In this document: in pieces, positions 51,944 to 59,933 of the stretch | Layout of the letters: every line of letters begins with the position of its first letter | Position numbering within the stretch: position 1 is the stretch's first letter | NCBI GenBank assembly: GCA_963777325.1 | Contig: CAVZQE010000001.1 | Span: 62,001-126,000, forward strand | Origin: JAFAXA01 sp963777325 | Lineage (GTDB): Bacteria > Pseudomonadota > Alphaproteobacteria > Acetobacterales > Acetobacteraceae | Length of the DNA stretch: 64,000 nt | Direction of reading: 5' to 3' | Position numbers and translations under genes: made by a program | Notes under the pieces: generated by a model | Database searches by the model: none | What the model saw: the letters and a program-made list of their open reading frames with translations, nothing else | What the model was told of the DNA's origin: nothing

Positions 51944-53651
51944 ATGAACGAACAGCACGCGATCCTCTCGGCGCTCATGCCAGTCATCCTCCTGCTGGCG
52001 CTGGGCGTCGTCGCGGCGATCGGCTCCCGCGCCATGCGGCTCAGCCCGATCGTCGGTTATCTGGCGCTCGGGATCGGGCTGCACGCCTCGGGAGCAATGC
52101 TCGTTTCCGACAGCGCGACGGTCGCGATCCTCGCGGATCTCGGCGTCGTGTTCCTGCTGTTCGACATCGGCCTGCACTTCTCTTTGCATCATATCCGCTC
52201 GCAGGCGGGCGACATATTCGGCTTCGGGCCGGTGCAGGTGCTGGCCGGCACGGCGGGCCTCGGCCTCGTGGCGCTGCTGTTCGGGATTCCCATGCTCGCG
52301 GCCCTTCTGATCGGCGCGACGATGGCGCTGTCCTCGACCGCCGTGGTCGCCCGGCTGATCGCCGAGCGCCATCAGCAGAACTGCCCGGTTGGCTTGACCG
52401 CCACCGCCATCCTGATCTTTCAGGACGTGGCGGCGATTTTCCTGCTGATCGTCGCGAGCGCGCTCGGCAGCGGCGAAGCGGTTTTGCCGGCGATGGCGTT
52501 CGCAGTCATCAAGGCGGCGCTGGCGTTCGGGGTCGCGGTGCTGCTCGCCCGGGTCGTCGTGCGGCCGCTCTTCGACCTGATCGCGTTCACGCGCAATGAG
52601 GAGGTGTTCACCGCGATGGCGCTGCTGGTCGCGCTCGCGGCGGGTTGGGCGACGGGCGCGGTCGGCCTGTCGCTGACATTAGGCGCGTTTCTTGGCGGCA
52701 TGATCGTCGCCGAGACGCCCTACGCCCCGATCATCCAGTCGGAGATCAAGCCCTTCAGGGGCTTACTGGTCGGGTTCTTTTTCATCTCCGTCGGCATGTC
52801 GCTCGACGTCGGGACGCTGCTCCGCTTCTGGCCGGCGGTCATCGGGGTCGCCGCGCTGTTGCTCGCCGTCAAGATCCTCACCAACGCCGCGGCGAGCCTC
52901 GCCTTCCGCTGGTCGGTGCCGGGCTCCATGCAGCTCGGTTTCCTGCTGGCACAAGGCTCGGAGTTTGCTTTCGTCATCCTGAGCCTGCCGCCGGTGCGCG
53001 CCCTCGTCGGCGAGCAGGCAAGTTCCGTGCTGATCGCAGCGGTCGCCCTCACCCTCGCCGTAACGCCGACGCTCGCCGAAGCCGGGCGGTCGCTCGCGGG
53101 TGGCCTGCGCAGGCGGGCCGCGCGCGCCGCCGACCCCGAATTGCAGCCGCGCGCAGTGGACGCTCCGGTGTTCATCACCGGGATGGGTCGGGTCGGCCGC
53201 ACGCTCGCCGAACTCGCTGCACGAGTTCGGCATCGGCTACATGGCGATTGAGCGCGATGACCGGCGGCTGCGCGAGGCGGTGGCGGACGGCTACGAGGTG
53301 GTTTTCGGCGATTACGGCGATCCGCGCATCTGGGAGCCGGTGGCGCTGCACGGGCGGCGGCTGAGCGTCGTCACGGCGCCCTCCTTCGAGGTTGCAAGCT
53401 CCACCGCTCCGCTTGGCCACGCGCTCTATCCCAACCTGAAGCGCATCGCGGTCGTGCACAGCCACGAGGACGCGGAGCGGTTCCGCTCGATCGGCGTCGA
53501 CCCAGTGATCGACCGCAGCGTGCCGCCGGGCCTCGACCTCACGGCCGTCGTGCTCGGCGAGCTCGGTGTCGACGCCGACCGTATCGGCGACTGGATGCGC
53601 CGCAGCCAGGAGCGGGCGCTGGCGAGCGAAGCGGTGGTCGGCGCGGTCTAA
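51944..53651 (+). CDS. Kef-type monovalent cation:proton antiporter, one frameshift
   Basis: ~568 residues: CPA2 antiporter domain with about 12 helices (LMPVILLLALGVVAAIG, FLLFDIGLHFSLHHIRSQAG, GATMALSSTAVVARLIAE, FQDVAAIFLLIVASAL, GSEFAFVILSLPPV) then a TrkA-N/RCK nucleotide-binding domain (VFITGMGRVGRTLAEL). The frame breaks after TLAEL near 53213, and the next frame continues with LHEFGIGYMAIERDDRRLRE and GDYGDPRIWEPVALHG to the stop at 53651. The span is one base over a multiple of three. Acts in K+/Na+ efflux at the inner membrane. ATG 51944. Confidence 0.9.
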
Positions 53652-53732
53652 AAGTAGTTGCCGCCGCAGAGCGCATCACGAAGCGCGCCATAGGTGGAAT
53701 CAGAATGGCCGGGCAAGGTCGACCGTTGCCAA

Positions 53733-54470
53733 TCAAGGTTTTCCGCCCTGCAGATCTGCCTCGGTTCGTAACGGAGGCTGAGGACGCCGAGACGCGGCGA
53801 CCCGCACGAATGTCGCGGCGATCCGCCCGCCTGCGCGCAGCGTTCCTCGCAGCGAGCCGGCGACCTTGGACGCGCCGCCCGCTCGGCAGCGGTACGGCAG
53901 CGGAACTTCGAGAATGCGCAGCCCGGCGCGCGCGGCGCGCATCTGCATTTCGATGTTCCAGCCATAGGTCATCTCGCGCATCTCGAGCCGGTCCAGCGCG
54001 GCGCGACCGATGGCGCGGTAGGCGCACATGTCACTGTAGCGCACATGGTAGAGCACGCGCATCGCCCAGCCCGCGGCGCGTCCGGCCGCGATCTGGTGCC
54101 ACAGCATCGCGCCAGGCTCGCGCTCGCCCCTTGTCCGCGAGGCCAGCACGAAATCGTGCGTACCGGCGAGCACCGGTCCCGCGATCTCGGCTATCCGGTC
54201 AACGCGGTCGGCGCCGTCGCCGTCCAGGAACACGACGACGCGGCAGGCCGGGTCCGCCGCCGCCGCGCCGAGCGCGCAGGCCCGGCCGTAGCCGCGCCCC
54301 GTATCGACCACCCGCGCGCCCGCGCGACGGGCGGCCGCCTGCGTACCATCGATGCTGCCGCCGTCGGCGACGATGATATCCGCCGTATAGGCGCGCGGAA
54401 TGTCGCGGATGACGCCAGCGATCGTCTCGCCCTCGTTCAGCGCCGGAATGACGACCGCTACAGGCTCCAT
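53733..54470 (-). CDS. Glycosyltransferase family 2 (DPM/UgpA-like)
   Basis: 245 residues of the GT-A fold: VAVVIPALNEGETIAGVI near residue 4, IIVADGGSIDGTQAAARRAG, VVVFLDGDGADRVDRIAE (DxD), LASRTRGEREPGAM and MTYGWNIEMQMRAARAG. Uses a nucleotide sugar to glycosylate a lipid or other acceptor. ATG 54470 overlaps the end of the radical SAM gene by 13 bp, making it the last gene of the overlapping operon. Substrate unknown. Confidence 0.9.
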   Translation of the reverse strand: MEPVAVVIPALNEGETIAGVIRDIPRAYTADIIVADGGSIDGTQAAARRAGARVVDTGRGYGRACALGAAAADPACRVVVFLDGDGADRVDRIAEIAGPVLAGTHDFVLASRTRGEREPGAMLWHQIAAGRAAGWAMRVLYHVRYSDMCAYRAIGRAALDRLEMREMTYGWNIEMQMRAARAGLRILEVPLPYRCRAGGASKVAGSLRGTLRAGGRIAATFVRVAASRRPQPPLRTEADLQGGKP

Positions 54471-55513
54471 CTGAGGCCGCAGTTCTGGCATGGCGCGGGC
54501 GGCGTGTCGGACACCAGCGAGGTCCGGAAGCCCTGATACGCCGGGCTGTTCCAGATCTCGCGCAAGGTCTGCTGCGTCGCGTCCCCCAGCGTGTAGTGAC
54601 TGTAGCCGCGCACCGAGAACGGGGCGATGCAGCACGGCAGCGCCCGCCCGTGCGCCGTGAAATACATCAAGGACCAGGGGCGGCGGCAGGTCGCCCAGGG
54701 CTGGTCCGCCGTCTGCCGCTTCAGGCTCAGCCCCGGCTCGGTCGCGCCCGACGCATCCAGCCTCACCTCAAGGCTCTTCCCGAGCGTCACCGCCGCATCG
54801 ATGGCGGCCTGCTCTTCCGGGCGCGTGCTCTCGAACAGCGAAAGGTCGGCGCGGGCCATCCCGTAGCCCTGCTCGTCGAACACGAGCCGCTGCAGATGCA
54901 CCTCGCGCACCCCCATGGTCGCGGCAAGCCGCACGAAGTCCGGCAGCTGATCGACCGTCTCCTTCAGGCCCGTGAGCCAGAGCGAGACACGCGGCGTGGT
55001 CGCGCCCGTTTGCTTCTGATGCGCAATGAACTTGCCGACGTCGCGCACGATGCGCTGGAAGAAATCCTTACCGCGAACGCGCGCGTAGCTCTCCCGATCG
55101 GCTGCATCCAGGGACACCCGTAATTCGTCAAGTCCGGTATCGATCAGCTCCTGAAATCGCTTCGGCTGCATCAACGTGCCGTTCGTGTTAAACAACACGT
55201 AGGTGCCCCGATCCTTGAGATAACGGATCATGCGCGGCAGCGCGCGCACCAGCATCGGCTCGCCGACGCCGTGCAGCACCACCCGCGCGATGCTCGGCAC
55301 CTGATCGACGATGCGCGTGAACAGCTCCCAGCTCATGTCCGCCGGCGGTTCCAGCTCCTCGAAGGTGCGCGGACACGTCTCGCAGAGCAGGTTGCAGCGA
55401 TTGGTCACCTCCAGATAGAGGCAGACCGGCGGCGTCTCGGCCGACGCGGATCGTGACGCATCCACGTTCTCGAAGTATCGGCGCGGATCCTTGAGCGAGG
55501 TCGCTGCAGGCAT
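54458..55513 (-). CDS. Radical SAM/SPASM domain protein
   Basis: 351 residues from ATG 55513, which has its own GGAAGG site. Radical SAM motif TNRCNLLCETCPRTF (CxxxCxxC) near 40-54, then VVLHGVGEPMLVRALPRMI, VLFNTNGTLMQPKRFQEL and GLDELRVSLDAADRESY. A C-terminal SPASM-like Cys set (WATCRRPWSLMYF, LPCCIAPF, APCQNCGLRW) can hold a further Fe-S cluster. Such enzymes modify peptides or small molecules; the substrate is unknown. In the sequence as given it is in frame with the glycosyltransferase upstream, probably through an indel. Confidence 0.88.
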   Translation of the reverse strand: MPAATSLKDPRRYFENVDASRSASAETPPVCLYLEVTNRCNLLCETCPRTFEELEPPADMSWELFTRIVDQVPSIARVVLHGVGEPMLVRALPRMIRYLKDRGTYVLFNTNGTLMQPKRFQELIDTGLDELRVSLDAADRESYARVRGKDFFQRIVRDVGKFIAHQKQTGATTPRVSLWLTGLKETVDQLPDFVRLAATMGVREVHLQRLVFDEQGYGMARADLSLFESTRPEEQAAIDAAVTLGKSLEVRLDASGATEPGLSLKRQTADQPWATCRRPWSLMYFTAHGRALPCCIAPFSVRGYSHYTLGDATQQTLREIWNSPAYQGFRTSLVSDTPPAPCQNCGLRWSL

Positions 55514-56911
55514 CAGGAGCTTCCTTCCGAGGTCGCGACGGGTGCGGCGGTAACGGACGCGGCGTCGCCTCAGAGCGGCGAGCGCGAGCACGGCGGCGGG
55601 AACGTAGACAAGCGACGGCCAGACGAACCGCTCATGCAACGGATCGACATAGAGCGCGACCGGCGCGACCGAGAGCCAGATCACGGAAGGGACCGGCGCC
55701 ACGACCGAAGGCAGGGCGAGCCAGGCAAAATACCACGGGTAGTGCGGACTGATCGCGGCTGTCGCGCACGCGGCCAGGATCGCCGTGTCGCGGCAGAGCG
55801 CGGTCACGTCGCCCGTTACGGGCGCGGGCAAGTCGCCCGTCACCGCCGCCGCCAAGTCACCGTTCACGGGCGCGAGCCGGCGGCGCGCGATCGCGACGGA
55901 CAACGCCGCCACCCCGCCGCCGGCCGCGAGCAGGTAAAGCAGCGCCGCGTCAGGCGGCAGCTTGACGACATGCGACAGACCGCTGAGCAGCCAAAAGCCG
56001 CCGCCGCTGTCGAGACCCTCCTCCGAGCCGTAGGTGGGCAGGAAGCCCAGCACGTGCCTGCCCGCCGAGATGTACAGACCGTACAGCAGGCCCGTGACGG
56101 CCGCACCGGCCAGGGCCGACCGCCAGAAGCGGCCGCCACGCAGAAGGGCGGCCGCAGCGACAATCGGCAAGAACTTGATCAACGCGGCCGCCGCCAGCAC
56201 CGCGCCCGCGATCCCGTCGCGATGCCGGGCGCGGCAGAGCAGCGCGAGGCCGAGCAGCCCGGTTACGGCCGCGTCCACATGCCCGTCGCAGGCGAAGGAC
56301 CACAGCACGAGCGGATTCCAGGCGTAGATCAGCAACCGCGCGGGCGGCAGCCGAGCGCGGGCGAGCAGCGCCAGCATGCAAGTCATGGCGAGCGCCTCGA
56401 ACGCGGCCATCGCGAGCTTCATCCCGAACACCGTCCGCGTGAACTGGCCGATGATCGCAAAGATCGCCTGCGCCGCCGGCGGGTAGATGGTGCGAGCGTA
56501 GGTCGCGCGATTGATGTTCGGGTAGACCGCGAGACCGCGCAACTCCGTCAGCGCCGGGTCGGCTGGCACGTAACGATAGGGGTTGATCCCGGCCGCCTGT
56601 ACCTGGCCATCCCAGACGTAGCGGTTGATGTCGCTCGACAGGAACGGCGGCTGCGGCAGCAGGATGGCGCGCATGGCGATGGCGACGCCGAGCACGATCC
56701 AGAGCGCTCCACCGGGCAGGCGGGCTGCGACGGCGACGCGCACCGCGCCGAGATACACGACGAGCGCGATCCCGAGCACGCCGACAAAGACATTGGTGCG
56801 TAGTTCCGAGCCGACCGAGTCCGCTCCCGACACATGCAGCATGAGCGCGGCGACAGTGAGCGCGAACAGCAGCAGCCCGAGGGCCGAGAGAGGGAGAAGC
56901 GAACGGCTCAC
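55513..56911 (-). CDS. Membrane glycosyltransferase (GT87/DUF2029-like), apparent 3' frameshift
   Basis: ~465 residues, polytopic. Features: FLSSDINRYVWDGQVQAAGI (acidic loop), INPYRYVPADPALTEL, ARTIYPPAAQAIFAIIGQF, LLIYAWNPLVLWSFACDGHVDA, AAALIKFLPIVAAAALL and SPHYPWYFAWLALPS. Likely uses a polyprenyl-phosphate sugar. GTG 56911 overlaps the DUF2064 stop (GTGA). As given, the frame runs on into the radical SAM protein. Removing one base near 55560 replaces RRRVRYRRTRRDLGRKLL with a plausible end DAASVTAAPVATSEGSS and a TGATG overlap. An in-frame 24-bp triplication (about 55804-55875) sits in a loop. Confidence 0.82.
55804..55875 (-). repeat. Three 24-bp tandem units inside the membrane glycosyltransferase gene
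   Basis: Protein units APVNGDLA, AAVTGDLP and APVTGDVT; the core GTCGCCCGT or GTCACCGTT recurs every 24 bp (55808, 55832, 55856). In frame, within a loop between two hydrophobic segments. Confidence 0.8.
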
Positions 56912-57615
56912 AACCCGAGGCGCTCGATCGCCGCGCGGGTCGCGGGTGCCGCGTAGCCGTCCGTCCCGGTCAGCAGCGCGCCGAGCGATGCGGCGTCGTC
57001 CACGTCGTACCACGGATCGAGCTCGACCACGTCCAGGCCCAGGCCGCGCGCGCGGTCGCGGGTCTGGTGCGCGACGCTCCCCGTGCTCCAGGCGATGTCG
57101 GCAAACATCGCGGCGTGCGCCGCCTTGAGCCCGAGCAAATAGTAGCCGCCGTCGTCGGCCGCGCCGAGCACGGCCCGGTCGCCTGGCGCGAGCAGAGCCC
57201 CAGCCGCTTCGGTCAGCAAGCGGGTGGGCAACGTCGGGATGTCGGAACTGAGCACGCAAGCCGCCGCGTGTCCCTTGGCTAGCATCGTTTGCATCGCGTG
57301 CAGCAGGCACGAGCCGAACCCCTGCACGTCGTCCGGCATCGGCGTGTTGCCGTCGGCGAGGAGCAGCGCCGTGCCGGGAGCCACGTGCCCGGCCACCAGC
57401 GCCTCCGATCCGGCCGGCGCATAGGCGGCGTAGGCGGCGATGGACGCGCGCCGCGCGGCTGCGGCGATATTGTCCGTTGTGTCGCGCAGGAAGGCGGCGC
57501 TGAGGGCGGCCGCCTGTTCGGGCGACAGCGGCGGGCAAAGGCGCGTTTTCGACCGCCCGGCTTGCGGCGCCTTAGCCATGACGCCGATGGCGCAAATCCC
57601 CTCGCGCCCTCCCAT
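56908..57615 (-). CDS. DUF2064 (TIGR04282-like) glycosyltransferase
   Basis: 235 residues, small GT-A-like fold: IGVMAKAPQAGRSKTRLCPP near residue 10, VLSSDIPTLPTRLLTEAA, VLGAADDGGYYLLGLKAAH and LDVVELDPWYDVDD. The family is found near arsenosugar-type and other unknown pathways; a sugar-nucleotide substrate is likely. ATG 57615 overlaps the oxidoreductase stop (TGATG) and its stop overlaps the next gene (GTGA). Confidence 0.88.
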   Translation of the reverse strand: MGGREGICAIGVMAKAPQAGRSKTRLCPPLSPEQAAALSAAFLRDTTDNIAAAARRASIAAYAAYAPAGSEALVAGHVAPGTALLLADGNTPMPDDVQGFGSCLLHAMQTMLAKGHAAACVLSSDIPTLPTRLLTEAAGALLAPGDRAVLGAADDGGYYLLGLKAAHAAMFADIAWSTGSVAHQTRDRARGLGLDVVELDPWYDVDDAASLGALLTGTDGYAAPATRAAIERLGL

Positions 57616-58319
57616 CAGCTGCCGCTGAACCAGTTGTAGCCACGATCCGTCCAGTAGCCGCGCGGCTTCTTGTCGGTGACGTAGATCGTCGTGACGAATT
57701 TCGGGTTCTTGAAACCAAGTTTGGTCGGGATGCGGAGCTTGAACGGGTAGCCATGCTCTCTCGGCAGGATTTCGTCCGAGAGCCTAAACGCCATCAGCGT
57801 CTGCGGATGCAGCGCCGTCGGCATGTCCACGCCCTCGTAGTAGCCGTCGGCGCATTCGAAACCGACATAACACGCGGTCGTGTCCGCGCCGACGCGTTCG
57901 AGAAATGTGCGCAGAGGCGTGCCGGTCCACTTGCCGATCATGCTCCACCCCTCGACGCAGACATGGCGGGTGATCTGCGTCTCCTGCGGGAGTGCGTGCA
58001 GTTGGGCGACGGTCCAGGGCCGCTTGTCGGCGATGCGGCCGGACAGGAGCAGCCGGTAATCGGCCCGGTCGAGCGCCGGCGCCTTTGCCGGCGGATACCA
58101 GGCGTTGTAGCGGAAATCCTTCACCGCCGCCGTCTCCGGAAAGGTCGGAGCGAGCCGGCGCGGGTCGAACAGGGCCGCCTGCACCCGGTCGTTCCAGCCG
58201 GAGAACCGGGCGAGCACGGATTGCACGGCATCGCTGTCGCTCACGTCGCAGCCCGTCAGCAGCGTCAGAGCGCCGAGCGACATCCCCCTCTCCAGCATGG
58301 AGCGCCTGACCAACCTCAT
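57615..58319 (-). CDS. Molybdopterin-dependent oxidoreductase (sulfite oxidase/YedY-like)
   Basis: 234 residues. ATG 58319 starts MRLVRRSMLERGMSLGAL, then LLTGCDVSD (lipoprotein-like or exported start). The Moco domain follows with TVAQLHALPQETQITRHVCV, the Mo-ligand Cys in HVCVEGWSMIGKW, CYVGFECADGYYEGVDM and FKLRIPTKLGFKNPKFV. Probably periplasmic, passing electrons to or from the cytochrome b encoded just upstream (ATGA overlap). Substrate unknown. Next gene overlaps by TGATG. Confidence 0.9.
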   Translation of the reverse strand: MRLVRRSMLERGMSLGALTLLTGCDVSDSDAVQSVLARFSGWNDRVQAALFDPRRLAPTFPETAAVKDFRYNAWYPPAKAPALDRADYRLLLSGRIADKRPWTVAQLHALPQETQITRHVCVEGWSMIGKWTGTPLRTFLERVGADTTACYVGFECADGYYEGVDMPTALHPQTLMAFRLSDEILPREHGYPFKLRIPTKLGFKNPKFVTTIYVTDKKPRGYWTDRGYNWFSGS

Positions 58320-58993
58320 GGCGTTTCTCCCGTCCTGCGAGCAGCGGGAACGCGTAGCTCGCCGGACCGCCCCAGGATCATGGCCCACAAGGTGCTCGGG
58401 ACCAGTGCGACCAGCGCGAGATGCACACAGAGAAATAGGACGATCCCGGTCATGGCAAGGAAATGTACGACCCGCGCTCCCTGAAAACCGCCAAACAGGC
58501 GTTCGAGCGGATAGGTCTGCACCGGCTTCCAGATGGCGACGCCCGACACGATCATGACTGTGATCAGCGCCAGCACGCCCCAGTAGAACACCTTCTGCAC
58601 GGCGTTGTATTCGCCGAGCCGGTGCGCGAGCCGCAATCGCGCCGCCGCGGCGAAGTCGCGGATGAACGCGCGAGGCCCGACGGGCAGGAAGTCGCGCCGG
58701 AAATGGCCCGAGACGACGCCCCAGAGCACGAACAGCAAATAGCTCACGGCCAGCAGCCACATTCCCGCGAGATGCCAGGCGATTGCCGTCGCCACGCCCG
58801 GATCGCCGTGCAGCGCCAGCGACGCCTCCTCATCTCCACCGAGCGTCGCCCAGACGGGAAACCGGAACGAGAAGATCGGGCTCGCATTGTAAATACGCCA
58901 GCCGCTGCCGATCATGACGATAATAGCGAACGCCATGATCCAGTGCGCGATCCGCACCGCGAGCGCGTGGGAGTGAATGCCGTGCCGGCTCAA
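58316..58993 (-). CDS. Cytochrome b561/b6-type membrane subunit
   Basis: 225 residues with four hydrophobic helices and candidate haem histidines: HALAVRIAHWIMAFAIIVMI, AIAWHLAGMWLLAVSYLLF, KVFYWGVLALITVMIVSGVA and VVHFLAMTGIVLFLCVHLAL. The likely quinone-linked redox anchor for the molybdopterin enzyme, as YedZ is for YedY. The start is TTG 58993, which overlaps the binding-protein stop (TTGA); a normal ATG start is absent at the right place. The stop overlaps the oxidoreductase ATG. Confidence 0.85.
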   Translation of the reverse strand: MSRHGIHSHALAVRIAHWIMAFAIIVMIGSGWRIYNASPIFSFRFPVWATLGGDEEASLALHGDPGVATAIAWHLAGMWLLAVSYLLFVLWGVVSGHFRRDFLPVGPRAFIRDFAAAARLRLAHRLGEYNAVQKVFYWGVLALITVMIVSGVAIWKPVQTYPLERLFGGFQGARVVHFLAMTGIVLFLCVHLALVALVPSTLWAMILGRSGELRVPAARRTGETP

Positions 58994-59718
58994 GCTACGA
59001 TCTCCAATCCCTGCTCCCGCAATGCGGCAACACACTCGGGGCTGACGAGGAAGGCCACGAAAGCATCCGGGTTGGGCCGGCTGGCAAGCTTGGTGACCGC
59101 GACCGAATAGACGATGGCGGGCGCCGCGCCGTCCGGAACGACGCTCAAAACCGCGAGCTCCGGACTGGCTCGCACATCGGTCGCATGCAGCAGCCCGGCA
59201 TCTGCGTCGCCGCGCCGGAGGAGAAAAGCAACCTCGTCGGTGTCGACCACGCCGAGCACGGCGGATGGCGCAAGGCCGAGACGCCGGAGGATGGCGGGGC
59301 CGTCCATGTCCGAACCGGGGTTGACGTCGCTCACCGCCACGCGTCCCTTCGCCGCCGCCCTGCCCTCGCCCTTGCGGACGGCGATCACGAGCCGATTTCG
59401 CCATAAGCCCCGCCTGGCACCATCCCCGACCAAGCCGGCCCGCACGGCGTCCTTGATTGCTTGCGCCTGGGTACAGATCAGATCGTTCTGAACGTCGCGA
59501 GCGAGTTGCGGCAGAAGCAGGCCAGGGCCAGTAGCGAAGACGCGAATTCGTACGCCCGCAAGCCTGTAAAAGTCTTCCGACGCGTTCGCCATCGGCGGAA
59601 CGAGGGCGGGGTCGCAGTTCAGCACGAGGTCGGTCGTCGACGCATGCGCGGCGGCGGAGGAAGCGAGCATCGGCAGGGCCGGGATGGCCTGTAGGATGCG
59701 GCGGCGCTGCATCACCAT
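58990..59718 (-). CDS. ModA-like periplasmic substrate-binding protein
   Basis: 242 residues. Signal region MQRRRILQAIPALPMLASSA, cleaved near AHA. The body has LVLNCDPALVPPMANASEDF, GLLLPQLARDVQNDLICTQA, WRNRLVIAVRKGEG and VDTDEVAFLLRRGDADAGLL, like the molybdate/tungstate binding class, but no ABC genes adjoin. It heads an operon with the cytochrome b and Moco oxidoreductase genes, so it could instead be a dedicated partner protein. ATG 59718 follows GGAG; an ATG at 59757 gives a longer form. Confidence 0.8.
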   Translation of the reverse strand: MVMQRRRILQAIPALPMLASSAAAHASTTDLVLNCDPALVPPMANASEDFYRLAGVRIRVFATGPGLLLPQLARDVQNDLICTQAQAIKDAVRAGLVGDGARRGLWRNRLVIAVRKGEGRAAAKGRVAVSDVNPGSDMDGPAILRRLGLAPSAVLGVVDTDEVAFLLRRGDADAGLLHATDVRASPELAVLSVVPDGAAPAIVYSVAVTKLASRPNPDAFVAFLVSPECVAALREQGLEIVA

Positions 59719-59933
59719 ACGTCCACTCCGCTGATCCGTCTCTGCATGTGTTCGCATTCATCGATTTCGCTCGTGTCCGCCCGGAGTTACTCGATGTGGC
59801 GCAAGAAAATGGCATCGGACTGCAAGTCGTCTCGAGCGCTACGATGACGAGCGCCAGCGCCGACGTCATCGCCTCGGGCCGCCCCGGCGGCGGATGCCCG
59901 CTTAACGGCGGCATCGACCGCGCCGACCGGCAC
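59719..59933. other. 215-bp gap before the binding-protein operon
   Basis: Between the membrane glycosyltransferase end and the binding-protein start, both minus. It should contain the promoter of the seven-gene operon. Short open frames occur on both strands, but none has a convincing start site or family. Confidence 0.4.

Noticed and set aside
54458..56911. True glycosyltransferase-radical SAM fusion protein
   Set aside because: The internal start has its own ribosome site, and one base deletion restores a natural stop overlapping it.
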